Positions 45,695 to 56,098 are shown, counted from the first letter of the stretch. The stretch: 64,000 nucleotides of DNA from Caccoplasma_A sp045587545 (GCA_045587545.1 JAZNCN010000003.1:1-64000); one strand, 5' to 3'. Translations and numbers: made by a program. Notes: a model not told the origin generated them from the letters alone.

Positions 45695-47377
45695 TTATCG
45701 CGGCATCTGCTCTACCTCTCCTGAAAAGTTGCGTCGTTTTTTAGGGGCTTCGCTTGAACCTTTTTCAATACGACGGAATATGTCGTTTTTATCTGTCGGA
45801 CGTATTGCCTGATACCATCTGAATGACGGAAGATAGAGGTCTTTGGGCTTTATCTTTGAGATAGGTGTCATTGTTCCATCAACTTGTGGCCACATTATAA
45901 GTTTCTCCATTTCGTTTGATAGCGTATCCATCTCCATCTTCAAAAATCCACTTGTTGCCGCATTTAATCCTGTAAAGGTTGAGTCTTCTTCTTGAGGATA
46001 GAATATTGTTTGTACATTGCCTGAAACATTTACCTGTTTCAGCTTTCCTCCCGAAAACTTGTTTAGCATATCTTTACCCGATATTTGATCAAAAAATGCT
46101 GTATCTTTTTGCTGTACCGCAAAAGCAAATGTGGGTATATGTACACGATCAATTGTTGAATCGTTAAGGTATATTCTTATGGTATCGCCATAAAGTTGAT
46201 ATGCTGTATTCCAAAGAATTGGTTCACGGAACATATATATTGCCGAATCGGTTGAATTGAATACCATTGAGTCGCATACGCCTTGTAAATCGGTACGATA
46301 AAAACGTGTGTTGAAATATGCCTTCATCAATCTTGTTGAATCGGGCAACATTATTGCTCTTAAAGTATCGGCATGCAAATAGAGGGTATCTTTTTGTGAA
46401 CAATCCATCATTACAGCCGAATCGGTTACCATTGCACTATCGTTTTTCTGGTAATAGTAGGCGTAGTTACCAAGCATAACAAACTTTTGTACGGTATCTT
46501 CCATCTGTACATTTCCGTAAGCATTTCCAAAGCCTTTATCGCGATCGTAAAAGATTGTATCTCCGGTAAGACGATAGGTGTTATGCTCTACTATTGAACG
46601 GTTGTATAATGCCGAACGGTTATTGTTTGTATTATACCAACCTTTGCTTGATACTATTCGGCTTGAATCGGATATTATGATAGTTGGACTCTCTATTGCA
46701 GCGATATGGGTTTCGGTATTATACTTTAATGTATCAGACGATAGTTTCGCCTTTTCGTTGGTTAGTGTTACTTCGTAATAGAATATTGCATCTTTTGTAT
46801 CGGGGCAATACTCACCGTAAACCGACTCTAATGTGTTTTGCGAATCTACTATTTGTCCGCCTGTAAAATAATAACCCACATTAGGTGAAAGCTCGTAATT
46901 GAGACTATCGGTTATTAGAGTTACATCTCGGTTTTGTAATATCACGTTGCTTCGGAGTTTGGCTATCTCCTCATTTCCGTCAAAATACATTAAATCGCTG
47001 AAAACAAAGAGTGTGTCTCCTTGCTCCATTCGTACATTACCAAAGGCGTCCATTGAGTTGGATTGCTCATAAAAATAGGCACTGTCGCAAAACATCAACA
47101 TTCCTCCTCTATGAAAACGCACATTCCCTTTTAGTATTTGATAATCGGGATTTATTCGTTGGTCAAATATTAACGAATCGGCATAATCAAGAACAACTTT
47201 CTTGGTATCTGCCGCCGCTGCTTCTATATCGGTTTTTGTTGTTGATATGGGAGGCTGCACAGGTATCGGTGTCTGTTTTGCCTTGCCCCATACTGATATG
47301 AGAAATAACGACACAAGCATAATTAATATCTTATGCCTGCCCATAATATCTTTTATGTTTTTATTTTTATTGCTCAT
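45695..47377 (-). CDS. OstA-like protein (LptA/LptD N-terminal-type)
   Basis: 560 residues with an N-terminal signal or anchor. It has repeated beta-strand units of the OstA/LptA jelly-roll kind, such as LKGNVRFHRGGMLMFCDSAY, MDAFGNVRMEQGDTLFVFSD and AYGNVQMEDTVQKFVMLGNY. OstA-like proteins in Bacteroidetes are thought to assist lipopolysaccharide transport across the periplasm, although this long form is not biochemically defined to my knowledge. It follows the SurA-like gene by 6 bp, which groups LPS transport with outer-membrane protein folding. Confidence 0.88.
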   Translation of the reverse strand: MSNKNKNIKDIMGRHKILIMLVSLFLISVWGKAKQTPIPVQPPISTTKTDIEAAAADTKKVVLDYADSLIFDQRINPDYQILKGNVRFHRGGMLMFCDSAYFYEQSNSMDAFGNVRMEQGDTLFVFSDLMYFDGNEEIAKLRSNVILQNRDVTLITDSLNYELSPNVGYYFTGGQIVDSQNTLESVYGEYCPDTKDAIFYYEVTLTNEKAKLSSDTLKYNTETHIAAIESPTIIISDSSRIVSSKGWYNTNNNRSALYNRSIVEHNTYRLTGDTIFYDRDKGFGNAYGNVQMEDTVQKFVMLGNYAYYYQKNDSAMVTDSAVMMDCSQKDTLYLHADTLRAIMLPDSTRLMKAYFNTRFYRTDLQGVCDSMVFNSTDSAIYMFREPILWNTAYQLYGDTIRIYLNDSTIDRVHIPTFAFAVQQKDTAFFDQISGKDMLNKFSGGKLKQVNVSGNVQTIFYPQEEDSTFTGLNAATSGFLKMEMDTLSNEMEKLIMWPQVDGTMTPISKIKPKDLYLPSFRWYQAIRPTDKNDIFRRIEKGSSEAPKKRRNFSGEVEQMPR

Positions 47378-47383
47378 TAATTT

Positions 47384-48745
47384 CTATTCTGTTAGCAACC
47401 AACCATCATACTTAAATTCGCAATTTTGCCAACCCTCTTTTATTTTTACGTATGTTGTCTTTTGCTTCTCTTTTATCCAATTTTCAATAAATTCTCCTTT
47501 TTTCTGATTTTCAGCCATCGCTTTTATCTGCTGATAATCTTCCGAGATATTTGCTTTATGACCATCGATACGAGATTTCAATTTTACTATTACTGCTACC
47601 TCGCGACCCATTTTGGGATCAATCATTATAAATGGATCTGATATTTCATCAATCTTCATTGTTGATATTGCACGTGCTATCTCCTGCGGTAACTCCGACA
47701 TTTCAAATCGCGAGTTGCCAGAATTGGGATTTACCATCAATCCCTTACTGTTTTTTGTGTCTTTGTCTTGCGATAGAGCTATTACTGCCTCTTCAAATGT
47801 AAATACTGAATTTGCTATATCGGTTTTTATTGAATCGAGTTTTGCAAGAGAATTGCTCTTCTCGGTTTGAGAAACTTTGGGCTTTAATAGTATATGGCGA
47901 ACATTAACCATATCGCCCTTTTTCTCAATTAGTTGCAATATATGATATCCAAACTCTGACTCTACAATGTTTGACACCTTTTTAGGATCAGTTAATGCAA
48001 AGGCTGCTTTTGCAAAGGGTTCAACCCATTGTGCTCGTCCTGCAAATCCTGTTTCTCCTCCCATTCGGGCAGAACCCGGGTCTTCTGAATATAAAATTGC
48101 TAATGTTGAAAATTCTGACTCGCCTTTTTCTACTCTTTCGGTGTATTCCCGTAAACGTGCTTTTATGTTATCAACTTGCTCTTGTGGTATTACAGGATTC
48201 AATTTTAATATTTGAACTTCGACCTTCATTGGTACAAACGGAATACTATCCTTTGGCATATTGTCATAATAACGACGTACTTCTGATGGTGTTACTTTTA
48301 TATTCTGAACCAAAGTGCGTTGCATCTCTTGCACTACTCCTTGGTCACGAACCATCTCCGATAATGCCTCTTTAAGTTCGGGCATAGGTTTTCCAAAGTA
48401 CTCCTCAACTTTCTCTTTTGAGCCAATGTTCATTACAAAATAGTTTATGCGCCTATCTACTTCTTGCGCAACCTGACCTTCGTCTGCCGATATACTATCT
48501 AAATCTGCTTGATGCAAAAACAACTTTTGTACAGCCATCTGTTCGGGAATGAAACAATAGGGATCGCCTTCAATTTTCTGGCGTTCGTACTGCATATTAC
48601 GATACTGCTCCTCTACTTGCGATTTTAATATTACTTCATCTCCTACTACCCATACAACTTCATCTATTACAGTACCTTGTGCATTTGCCAATACTGGTAA
48701 TATAATAGCTGAAAGTATTAATGTATATATTTTTTTTATACTCAT
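47384..48745 (-). CDS. SurA-like periplasmic peptidyl-prolyl isomerase
   Basis: 453 residues with a signal peptide (ILSAIILPVLANAQG). A SurA N-terminal chaperone part carries IDEVVWVVGDEVILKSQVEEQ, the region also found in E. coli SurA. Two parvulin domains follow: one around VEVQILKLNPVIPQEQ with GGETGFAGRAQWVEPFAKAA, and one starting VRHILLKPKV. It is predicted to escort beta-barrel proteins to the BAM machine. It is separated from the 646-residue isomerase by 1 bp. Confidence 0.9.
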   Translation of the reverse strand: MSIKKIYTLILSAIILPVLANAQGTVIDEVVWVVGDEVILKSQVEEQYRNMQYERQKIEGDPYCFIPEQMAVQKLFLHQADLDSISADEGQVAQEVDRRINYFVMNIGSKEKVEEYFGKPMPELKEALSEMVRDQGVVQEMQRTLVQNIKVTPSEVRRYYDNMPKDSIPFVPMKVEVQILKLNPVIPQEQVDNIKARLREYTERVEKGESEFSTLAILYSEDPGSARMGGETGFAGRAQWVEPFAKAAFALTDPKKVSNIVESEFGYHILQLIEKKGDMVNVRHILLKPKVSQTEKSNSLAKLDSIKTDIANSVFTFEEAVIALSQDKDTKNSKGLMVNPNSGNSRFEMSELPQEIARAISTMKIDEISDPFIMIDPKMGREVAVIVKLKSRIDGHKANISEDYQQIKAMAENQKKGEFIENWIKEKQKTTYVKIKEGWQNCEFKYDGWLLTE

Positions 48746-48746
48746 T

Positions 48747-50687
48747 TTATTTCTCCTTTATAGTTGATACTACATCGTAATCTATAACTACTTCATATTT
48801 TTTATTTAGATACTCAACCCAATCTTTCTCTAATTTTGTTTGATAATCGGCTGTTACTTGTCCTTTTACGTCAAGATATGATTCGGGGCGTTTTTTCAAT
48901 ATCTTTCCTTTTGCAAATGATACAGGGAATGTCTCATCTACTACCTGTTTGCCTGTTTTAAATACACTGTAATCTACTACAGCATTATCTCCTATCTCAA
49001 ACAGTCCTCGTTTTGCTTTTAATACTCTCTCTGAACCAACATTCATCTCTTTATTCAAGGTTGTTGCAGAGGTCTCATAATCTAATTTTTGCAAGCGTTT
49101 TTCTGCCTCTATGGCTATGCTGTCGTTTTTACATTGCACTACCACTCCTTTAAAATGAGGCTGGCTCCATGAGTATTTTTTCTTGTTTTTATTAAAGAAT
49201 TTTTTTAAGCCTTTTGTGTCTTGTGAAGCCTTATCCCATACTTCTCTGTTACTTATCTCAAAAAGTAAGATACCATCGCGATATTCATTGTAAAGGTTTC
49301 TGAAATCGGGGTATTTATCGGCTAATTTACTGCTCTCATACTCTATTACCGTTTTATCAATATAATTATCGACTTTTGATGTTAGTGAATTTTCTGTCTC
49401 TGATTTTCCGGTAAGATGTTTTGAGTAATATTCGGCAAAATCGGCTACGCTATATGCTACTCCGTCAAGGGTAAATAGTGTTGCTTTGTCTGTTGATATT
49501 ATATTTGCAAAGAGAGAATCGGTTGTTGAACTTTTAAGAGTCTCTTTTAATTGAGACATTTTATCTCCGTCAAAATTATAATTATACTCTACTTTTAATT
49601 TTGCTATTAAACTTTTTCGTCCACTACCTGCTCGTTCATCACGCGAGATACGACGCATAATCTCTTTATGCATCTCTTCGTACGATTGCAATCCTCTTTT
49701 ATCAACCACTTTTGCTATATGCCAACCGAAAGGTGTTTTAAAGGGTTCAGATATCTCCCCTTTTCCTAATGCAAATATTACATCTTCAAACTCTTTTATT
49801 GTTCGTCCGGTTGATACCCAACGCATTTTTCCTCCTGTATCTCGAGTACTCGGATCTTCGGTATATTGCTCTACAATCTCTTCAAATGTTGCTCCTTCTT
49901 GTAATTTTTGATATGCTTCGCGTATTTTTTCCTCTTTGGCTTTTAGTTCGCTCTCTGTTGCTCCTTTTGGTATCATTACCATTATGTGCGCAGGTAAAAT
50001 TTCACCCGGATCAGCGCGACGCGACATTACTTTTATTATGTGATATCCAAAACGCGATAAGACAGGCTCTGTTATATTGCCCACCTCTGTTGTATATGCT
50101 GCCTGCTCAAATGGATATACTGTCATAAAACCTTTTATGTAGCCTAAATATCCATCGTTACGACTTACCGAAGGATCTTCTGAACACTCTCTTGCAAGTT
50201 TGGTAAAATCCTCGCCTGCATCAAGACGTTTTTTAACTGCTATTGCCTTTTCGTAAGCTTTTTCTTTTGTTTTTGATGGGTTATTTTCTTCTATCACAAA
50301 TAGAATGTGCGCTACCTCAACGTTCTCTTGCAATCGTGCATATGCCTCTTTTGCTAACGATTCATCTACTTCTGTGTCAATAAGATATGGTTGCGCCAAT
50401 TGTTTGCGATAGCCTTGTAGTTCAGACAAGAATGCTGAAGTTGTATCTATTCCGTTTGCTTCAGCTTCCATAACTTTAAGTTTGTACTCTTTAAACATTT
50501 GAAGATACTCTTCAAGTGTTTTATGCTCAATTTGTTGTTGCGAATTTTTATTATAGATATATTCAAATTCAGATTTTTTTATCCCTTTTCCGTTTATAGT
50601 CATTATATCAGGATCAGAGTTTTGTGCCGATAGTGTTACTACTCCAAAAGCAAGAGCAAACAAAATAGTGCTAAGTTTAGTTTTCAT
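48747..50687 (-). CDS. Periplasmic peptidyl-prolyl isomerase with two parvulin domains
   Basis: 646 residues, signal peptide LFALAFGVVTLSAQN. A short N-terminal helix region is followed by two parvulin domains, VAHILFVIEENN with NDGYLGYIKGFMTVYPFE, and PAHIMVMIPKGA with DTGGKMRWVSTGRTIKEFE. A long C-terminal alpha-helical domain may give chaperone function. It is the first gene of the leftward unit to the OstA-like gene and mutL, with a consensus -7 box just upstream. Confidence 0.9.
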   Translation of the reverse strand: MKTKLSTILFALAFGVVTLSAQNSDPDIMTINGKGIKKSEFEYIYNKNSQQQIEHKTLEEYLQMFKEYKLKVMEAEANGIDTTSAFLSELQGYRKQLAQPYLIDTEVDESLAKEAYARLQENVEVAHILFVIEENNPSKTKEKAYEKAIAVKKRLDAGEDFTKLARECSEDPSVSRNDGYLGYIKGFMTVYPFEQAAYTTEVGNITEPVLSRFGYHIIKVMSRRADPGEILPAHIMVMIPKGATESELKAKEEKIREAYQKLQEGATFEEIVEQYTEDPSTRDTGGKMRWVSTGRTIKEFEDVIFALGKGEISEPFKTPFGWHIAKVVDKRGLQSYEEMHKEIMRRISRDERAGSGRKSLIAKLKVEYNYNFDGDKMSQLKETLKSSTTDSLFANIISTDKATLFTLDGVAYSVADFAEYYSKHLTGKSETENSLTSKVDNYIDKTVIEYESSKLADKYPDFRNLYNEYRDGILLFEISNREVWDKASQDTKGLKKFFNKNKKKYSWSQPHFKGVVVQCKNDSIAIEAEKRLQKLDYETSATTLNKEMNVGSERVLKAKRGLFEIGDNAVVDYSVFKTGKQVVDETFPVSFAKGKILKKRPESYLDVKGQVTADYQTKLEKDWVEYLNKKYEVVIDYDVVSTIKEK

Positions 50688-50737
50688 ATTGTTTCTTTAT
50701 TTTTACTCTTTATTTTACATGGTTTCCTCCAAAGTTT

Positions 50738-50745
50738 CAAAGTTA
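50738..50745 (-). promoter_or_regulatory. -7 box for the PPIase-ostA-mutL unit
   Basis: On the minus strand TAACTTTG, an exact TAnnTTTG match, 51 bp upstream of the 646-residue isomerase ATG. gaggaa follows in the leader. Confidence 0.65.
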
Positions 50746-50824
50746 TAAAATTTGTTCTACATAGACTAACTCAAAGAGTTTAATTTTATTAAAATATTAT
50801 TGTTTTAATCATTTTTCTAATAGA

Positions 50825-50860
50825 TAAAAAAAGAGGATATGACTTTTTGCCATATCCTCT
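50825..50860 (-). terminator. Intrinsic terminator of guaB
   Basis: agaggatatg (50832-50841) pairs with catatcctct (50851-50860). Minus-strand continuation is TTTTTTTATC. It lies 20 bp past the guaB stop. Confidence 0.9.
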
Positions 50861-50879
50861 GATACTAATATCTTTATTT

Positions 50880-52358
50880 TTATTGATTTCCTCTACTATA
50901 GTTGGGAGACTCACTTGTGATTGTTACATCGTGTGGGTGACTTTCTGCAACTCCGGCATTGGTTATGCGGGTAAATTTTGCTTCGTGAAGTTTATCAATG
51001 TTCTCAGCTCCACAATATCCCATTCCTGAACGCAAACCACCTATCATTTGATATACTACCTCATATAATGAGCCTTTGTATGGTACTCGTGCTGCAATTC
51101 CTTCCGGAACAAGTTTTTTGGTATCAATTTCGCCTGCTTGGAAGTAGCGGTCTTTTGAACCCTTCTCCATTGCCTCTAACGAACCCATTCCGCGATATGC
51201 TTTAAATTTACGTCCGTTATATATGATTGTTTCACCGGGAGACTCTTCTACTCCTGCCAACAATCCTCCCAACATTACTGAGTAGGCTCCTGCTGCAAGG
51301 GCTTTAACTATATCGCCTGAATAACGAATTCCTCCGTCAGCGATTAGAGGTACATCTGTTCCTTTTAATGCTTTTGCAACATCATATACTGCTGACAATT
51401 GAGGAACACCGATACCTGCAATAACGCGAGTTGTACAAATTGAACCCGGTCCAATTCCTACTTTTACACAATCGGCTCCTGCATCTGCCAAATAACGAGC
51501 TGCCTCGCCTGTTGCTATATTTCCTACTATAACGTCAATTCCTGAGAAACTATTTTTTACTTTTGTAAGTAGTTCTACTACTCCTTTAGTGTGTCCGTGT
51601 GCTGTATCAATTACAAGAGCATCTACTCCTGCATTTACCAACTCTGTTGCACGCTCCATTGCATCGCCTGTTACTCCTATGCCGGCAGCAACACGCAAAC
51701 GTCCCAATTTATCTTTACATGCAAATGGTTTGTCTTTTGCTTTGGTAATGTCTTTATAGGTTACCAAACCTACTAATTTACCGTTTTTATCAATTACGGG
51801 AAGTTTCTCAATTTTATGTAATTGCAATATATCGGCTGCCTCGTGAAGATCAGTTGATTGAGATGTTGTTACTAAATTTTCAGAGGTCATTACCTCGTCA
51901 ATCAAACGTGCTGAGTTACGTTCAAAACGAAGGTCACGATTTGTTACAATTCCGACCAAATTACGTTCGTCATCAACCACCGGTATTCCTCCAATATGAT
52001 ACTCAGCCATAAGGGCTAATGCATCGGCTACGGTTGAACCCCTTTTGATAGTTACCGGATCATATATCATTCCATTCTCGGCACGTTTTACTGCATGCAC
52101 TTGCTTTGCTTGTGCCTCAATTGACATATTTTTATGTATTACACCGATACCTCCTTCGCGAGCTATGGCTATGGCTAAACTTGCCTCAGTAACTGTATCC
52201 ATAGCTGCTGATACTAAGGGAATATTTAACTCAATATTACGCGAAAATTTTGTTTTTAAACTTACATCTCTTGGGAGTACCTGTGAATAAGCAGGAATTA
52301 GAAGGACATCGTCAAATGTTAGACCGTCCATTACGACTTTTTCTGCAATAAATGACAT
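50880..52358 (-). CDS. guaB: Inosine-5'-monophosphate dehydrogenase
   Basis: NAD-dependent oxidation of IMP to XMP, the committed step to GMP. 492 residues. The TIM barrel has the catalytic loop GIGPGSICTTRV with C308, the flap residues MGSLEAMEKGS, and two CBS domains inserted at about 95-210. Normal length. It has its own consensus promoter and a terminator on each side, so it appears monocistronic. Confidence 0.99.
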   Translation of the reverse strand: MSFIAEKVVMDGLTFDDVLLIPAYSQVLPRDVSLKTKFSRNIELNIPLVSAAMDTVTEASLAIAIAREGGIGVIHKNMSIEAQAKQVHAVKRAENGMIYDPVTIKRGSTVADALALMAEYHIGGIPVVDDERNLVGIVTNRDLRFERNSARLIDEVMTSENLVTTSQSTDLHEAADILQLHKIEKLPVIDKNGKLVGLVTYKDITKAKDKPFACKDKLGRLRVAAGIGVTGDAMERATELVNAGVDALVIDTAHGHTKGVVELLTKVKNSFSGIDVIVGNIATGEAARYLADAGADCVKVGIGPGSICTTRVIAGIGVPQLSAVYDVAKALKGTDVPLIADGGIRYSGDIVKALAAGAYSVMLGGLLAGVEESPGETIIYNGRKFKAYRGMGSLEAMEKGSKDRYFQAGEIDTKKLVPEGIAARVPYKGSLYEVVYQMIGGLRSGMGYCGAENIDKLHEAKFTRITNAGVAESHPHDVTITSESPNYSRGNQ

Positions 52359-52387
52359 AATGAGTATGTTTAAAATTTTATTGCATG

Positions 52388-52395
52388 CAAAGTTA
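52388..52395 (-). promoter_or_regulatory. -7 box for guaB
   Basis: On the minus strand TAACTTTG, followed by catgcaataaaa, 30 bp upstream of the guaB ATG. Confidence 0.65.
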
Positions 52396-52440
52396 AGAAT
52401 AATGCCTTATTTTAGAAAATTTTTCGGCATTTTTTTGCAC

Positions 52441-52471
52441 AAAAAAAACAGGCGGTATAAAAATTCCGCCT
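52441..52471 (-). terminator. Intrinsic terminator of the second recQ
   Basis: aggcgg (52450-52455) pairs with ccgcct (52466-52471). On the minus strand a run of eight Ts follows. It lies 65 bp after the recQ stop. Confidence 0.85.
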
Positions 52472-52535
52472 ATTTTAATGTTTTTTTTGTATTTATTATT
52501 CTCTTAAAGTTGATTTACTCATCATTTTTTCATTA

Positions 52536-54716
52536 TTAGTTACCCATCTCTGACAAGAATTTTATACGTACTAATCGGATATCATCTTCGTCATAGTCGT
52601 TACCCAATTCTTTTATTGCCTCTTCTATGTCATCTGTTTCTGTCTCTTTAAAATAACTGAATATATCTTCCACTTCATCTTCATCTAACATAACTCTGAT
52701 AAAGTAATCCAAATTTATTTTAGTTCCCGACATTACAATTGTTTCCAACTCGGTTAGCAACTCAGAATAATCAAGATTTTTTTCTGATGCTATATCATCA
52801 AGCCTTACCTGACGATCTATGGCTTGTATTATTGAGATTTTGAATTTTGATTTATTAGCCACTGTTCGCACTCGCATATCCTCGGGACGTTCAATCTCGT
52901 TCTCTTCGCAGTGCCTCTTTATAACGTCAATAAACTCTTGTCCGTATCGTTGTGCCTTTCCTGCTCCTACTCGTGGAATGTTTTGTAACTCTTCCATTGT
53001 TATAGGATAGGTTGTTGCCATTGCTTCTATTGATACGTCTTGGAAGATAACGTATGGTGGGAGTTTTAGCTCCTTTGAGATTTTTTTACGTAAGTCTTTT
53101 AATATAGAATACAACATTGGATCAACGGCACAAGCTCCTCCTCCTTTTATTTGTATCTCCTCCTCGGTCTCTTCAAAATCGTTATCTTGTACTATTTTGA
53201 ATGATACCGGTTTCTTTAAAAACTTCTTACCTTCATCTGTTACTTTTAATAATCCGTATGACTCAATATTCTTATCAATGTATCCGGCTATAAGTGCTTG
53301 ACGAATTACAGCATTCAATGTTTTTTCATCTTCATCTTCGGCTGATGCGAATATCTCTAACTCGTTATGTTTGTATGATAGTATCTCTGATGACTTTTTA
53401 CCTTTTACAACATCTATAACATAATCGGCTTTGAATTTCTCTTTCAAGGCTATTATTGCCTCTATTATTACTGATAACAACTCTTTTGCCTCTACCTGTT
53501 TTTTGGGGTGCAGACAGTTATCGCATGAGTGGCAATTTTCTTCGGTATATTCTTCACCAAAGTAATGAAGCAGTAATTTTCTACGACATACCGACGACTC
53601 GGCATAGGCTGCTGTCTCTAATAATAGTTGTTTACTTATCTCCTGCTCTGATATTAGTTTGCCTTGTGTAAATTTTTCAAGCTTTTGTAAATCTTTGTGT
53701 GTATAAAAGGTTATACACTCTCCTTCTCCTCCATCTCGCCCGGCTCTTCCGGTCTCTTGATAGTAGCCTTCAAGACTCTTTGGTATATCGTAGTGTATTA
53801 CATAACGGACATCGGGTTTGTCAATTCCCATACCAAATGCTATGGTTGCAACAATAACCTCAATATCTTCAAGCAAAAAGGCATCTTGTGTTTGTGTGCG
53901 TGTTGCCGAATCCATGCCTGCATGGTATGGTAATGCACTTATGTCGTTTGCCTGCAAATGTGCAGCCAACTCCTCAACTTTTTTACGACTCAAACAATAT
54001 ATAATTCCTGATTTGCCGGGGCGCGCCTTTATATATTTTATAATTTCACGGTCAACATCTTTTGTCTTTTGTCTTACTTCGTAATACAAATTTGAACGAT
54101 TAAATGAAGACTTAAATTGAACGGCATCAAGAATCTTCAAGTTTTTTTGTATGTCGTGTTGTACTTTAGGTGTAGCTGTAGCAGTGAGTGCTATTATCGG
54201 AGCCTCTCCTATTTCGTTTATTATTGGGCGTATATTACGATACTCAGGACGAAAATCGTGCCCCCACTCTGAAATACAATGCGCCTCGTCAATAGCATAG
54301 AACGATATTTTTACCTGCTTCAAAAACTCAACATTCTCCTCTTTTGTCAAAGACTCAGGTGCTACATATAGTAATTTTGTTTTTCCTGATAAAATATCAG
54401 ATTTTACTTGGTCTATTGCAACTTTTGTCAGCGAAGAGTTTATGAAGTGTGCCACTCCGTCCTCTTCACTGAAGTTTCGCATTGCATCTACCTGGTTTTT
54501 CATCAGCGCAATTAATGGCGATATTACTATCGCTGTTCCGTCAAGCATCAACGATGGCAATTGATAGCACAACGATTTACCTCCGCCTGTGGGCATAAGC
54601 ACAAACGAATCTTTTCCCTCAAGGAGATTCATGATTATTGGTTCTTGATTTCCTTTGAAAGTATCAAAACCGAAGTTCTCCTTTAACGCCTTTGTTACTT
54701 GCGCTTTTGTAAACAT
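52536..54716 (-). CDS. recQ: ATP-dependent DNA helicase RecQ (full-length, with HRDC)
   Basis: 726 residues. Walker A MPTGGGKS (41-48), DEAH at 143-146, QETGRAGRDGG, the zinc cluster beginning CRRKLLLHYFGEEY and ending CHSCDNC, a winged helix, and an HRDC domain near 520-600 (LPPYVIFQDVSIEAMA). A further acidic C-terminal extension of ~100 residues is rich in Glu and Asp. It is the standard housekeeping RecQ and lies in the conserved clpX-recQ-guaB order. The shorter RecQ at 5.2 kb is a paralogue. Confidence 0.97.
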   Translation of the reverse strand: MFTKAQVTKALKENFGFDTFKGNQEPIIMNLLEGKDSFVLMPTGGGKSLCYQLPSLMLDGTAIVISPLIALMKNQVDAMRNFSEEDGVAHFINSSLTKVAIDQVKSDILSGKTKLLYVAPESLTKEENVEFLKQVKISFYAIDEAHCISEWGHDFRPEYRNIRPIINEIGEAPIIALTATATPKVQHDIQKNLKILDAVQFKSSFNRSNLYYEVRQKTKDVDREIIKYIKARPGKSGIIYCLSRKKVEELAAHLQANDISALPYHAGMDSATRTQTQDAFLLEDIEVIVATIAFGMGIDKPDVRYVIHYDIPKSLEGYYQETGRAGRDGGEGECITFYTHKDLQKLEKFTQGKLISEQEISKQLLLETAAYAESSVCRRKLLLHYFGEEYTEENCHSCDNCLHPKKQVEAKELLSVIIEAIIALKEKFKADYVIDVVKGKKSSEILSYKHNELEIFASAEDEDEKTLNAVIRQALIAGYIDKNIESYGLLKVTDEGKKFLKKPVSFKIVQDNDFEETEEEIQIKGGGACAVDPMLYSILKDLRKKISKELKLPPYVIFQDVSIEAMATTYPITMEELQNIPRVGAGKAQRYGQEFIDVIKRHCEENEIERPEDMRVRTVANKSKFKISIIQAIDRQVRLDDIASEKNLDYSELLTELETIVMSGTKINLDYFIRVMLDEDEVEDIFSYFKETETDDIEEAIKELGNDYDEDDIRLVRIKFLSEMGN

Positions 54717-54756
54717 AAAGCAATGCTTTTTTTTTGATTGTTCCTATTAAAAAAAA

Positions 54757-54805
54757 TTTGTTTAGCGAGGAGTTTACTATTTTTTTATCCCACTCGCTAA
54801 ACAAA
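54757..54805 (-). terminator. Long hairpin terminator downstream of clpX
   Basis: tttgtttagcgag (54757-54769) pairs with ctcgctaaacaaa (54793-54805), a 13-bp stem with a 23-nt loop. On the minus strand it is followed by TTTTTTTTAATAG. Confidence 0.85.
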
Positions 54806-54850
54806 ATTATAATTTCATTTTTAAAAAAAACAACTTTTTTGCAAAAAAAA

Positions 54851-56098
54851 TTATGTCATAGTGTGCATATTTGCGTTTGCAAGCCTATTTTCAGCATATT
54901 TAAGAGTTATTCGCAACGTTTTCTTGTCGGTTGAAGGCATTTCATACATCGCGTCCATCATTATATGCTCAACTATTGAACGTAATCCGCGCGCTCCCAA
55001 TTTGAACTCTATCGCCTTGTCAACTATAAAATCCAACACCTCTTCATCAAATGTCAGTTTTATGCCATCTAATTTAAACATATATATATATTGTTTAATA
55101 ATGGCATTTTCGGGTTCTGTGAGGATATTACGAAGCACTGTCCTATCCAACGGATTGAGATAGGTCAATATTGGTAAACGTCCTATTATTTCAGGTATAA
55201 GACCAAACGATTTTAAATCTTGGGGCGAAATATATTGCAAGAAATTATCCCTGTCAATCTTCTTTTGCTCCTCGCTGGTACTAAATCCTACAACCTGAGT
55301 ATTAAGACGAGCCGCAATTTTACGCTCTATTCCGTCAAATGCTCCTCCACATATATATAATATGTTTTGAGTATTTACCGGTATCATCTTTTGGTCGGGG
55401 TGCTTGCGCCCGCCTTGAGGGGGAACGTTTACTATTGAGCCCTCCAAAAGTTTTAATAATCCTTGTTGTACCCCCTCTCCACTTACATCGCGAGTTATTG
55501 AGGGGTTATCGCCCTTACGTGCAATTTTGTCTATCTCATCAATAAATACAATTCCTCGCTCGGCTGCAGCTACATCGTAATCGGCTACTTGTAATAAACG
55601 AGTTAAGATACTCTCTATATCCTCTCCAACATATCCTGCCTCGGTAAGAACTGTTGCATCAACTATTGTAAAGGGTACATTCAAAAGTCGCGCAATGGTT
55701 TTAGCCAACAGGGTTTTTCCTGTTCCTGTTGAGCCTACCATTATTATATTTGATTTCTCTATCTCTACGCTGTCAGGCAGGTTTTTATCTTGTGTTACTC
55801 GTTTATAGTGGTTATATACGGCAACAGATAAAAACTTCTTCGCCTCCTCCTGACCTATTACATATTTATCAAGAAACTCTTTTATCTCTTTTGGCTTGGG
55901 GATATTTGTTATTTGAAATCGTTTTCCTGCCTTATCGGGAGTTTTGAAATATGACAAATAGTTTTCAGCCATGTAGCCCAAACAGTCGCCACAAACGCAA
56001 CCTTTGATACCTTGTAACAAATTTTGCGCAGGCACCTCTCTGCCACACATAAAACAAGTTCCTTTTTCCTCTGAAGCGTTATTTCTCTTTTTTGACAT
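54851..56098 (-). CDS. clpX: ATP-dependent Clp protease ATP-binding subunit ClpX
   Basis: AAA+ unfoldase that feeds substrates to ClpP. I start at 56098 (415 residues, MSKKRNNASEEK); a longer reading overlaps the clpP 3' end. The N-terminal zinc-binding domain uses C15, C18, C36 and C39. Walker A is GSTGTGKT (122-129), Walker B is IVFIDEIDK, and the pore and IGF-type loops are in family positions (QGGRKHP, LGARGLRSIVEHI). It follows clpP by 16 bp in one operon. Confidence 0.98.
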   Translation of the reverse strand: MSKKRNNASEEKGTCFMCGREVPAQNLLQGIKGCVCGDCLGYMAENYLSYFKTPDKAGKRFQITNIPKPKEIKEFLDKYVIGQEEAKKFLSVAVYNHYKRVTQDKNLPDSVEIEKSNIIMVGSTGTGKTLLAKTIARLLNVPFTIVDATVLTEAGYVGEDIESILTRLLQVADYDVAAAERGIVFIDEIDKIARKGDNPSITRDVSGEGVQQGLLKLLEGSIVNVPPQGGRKHPDQKMIPVNTQNILYICGGAFDGIERKIAARLNTQVVGFSTSEEQKKIDRDNFLQYISPQDLKSFGLIPEIIGRLPILTYLNPLDRTVLRNILTEPENAIIKQYIYMFKLDGIKLTFDEEVLDFIVDKAIEFKLGARGLRSIVEHIMMDAMYEMPSTDKKTLRITLKYAENRLANANMHTMT

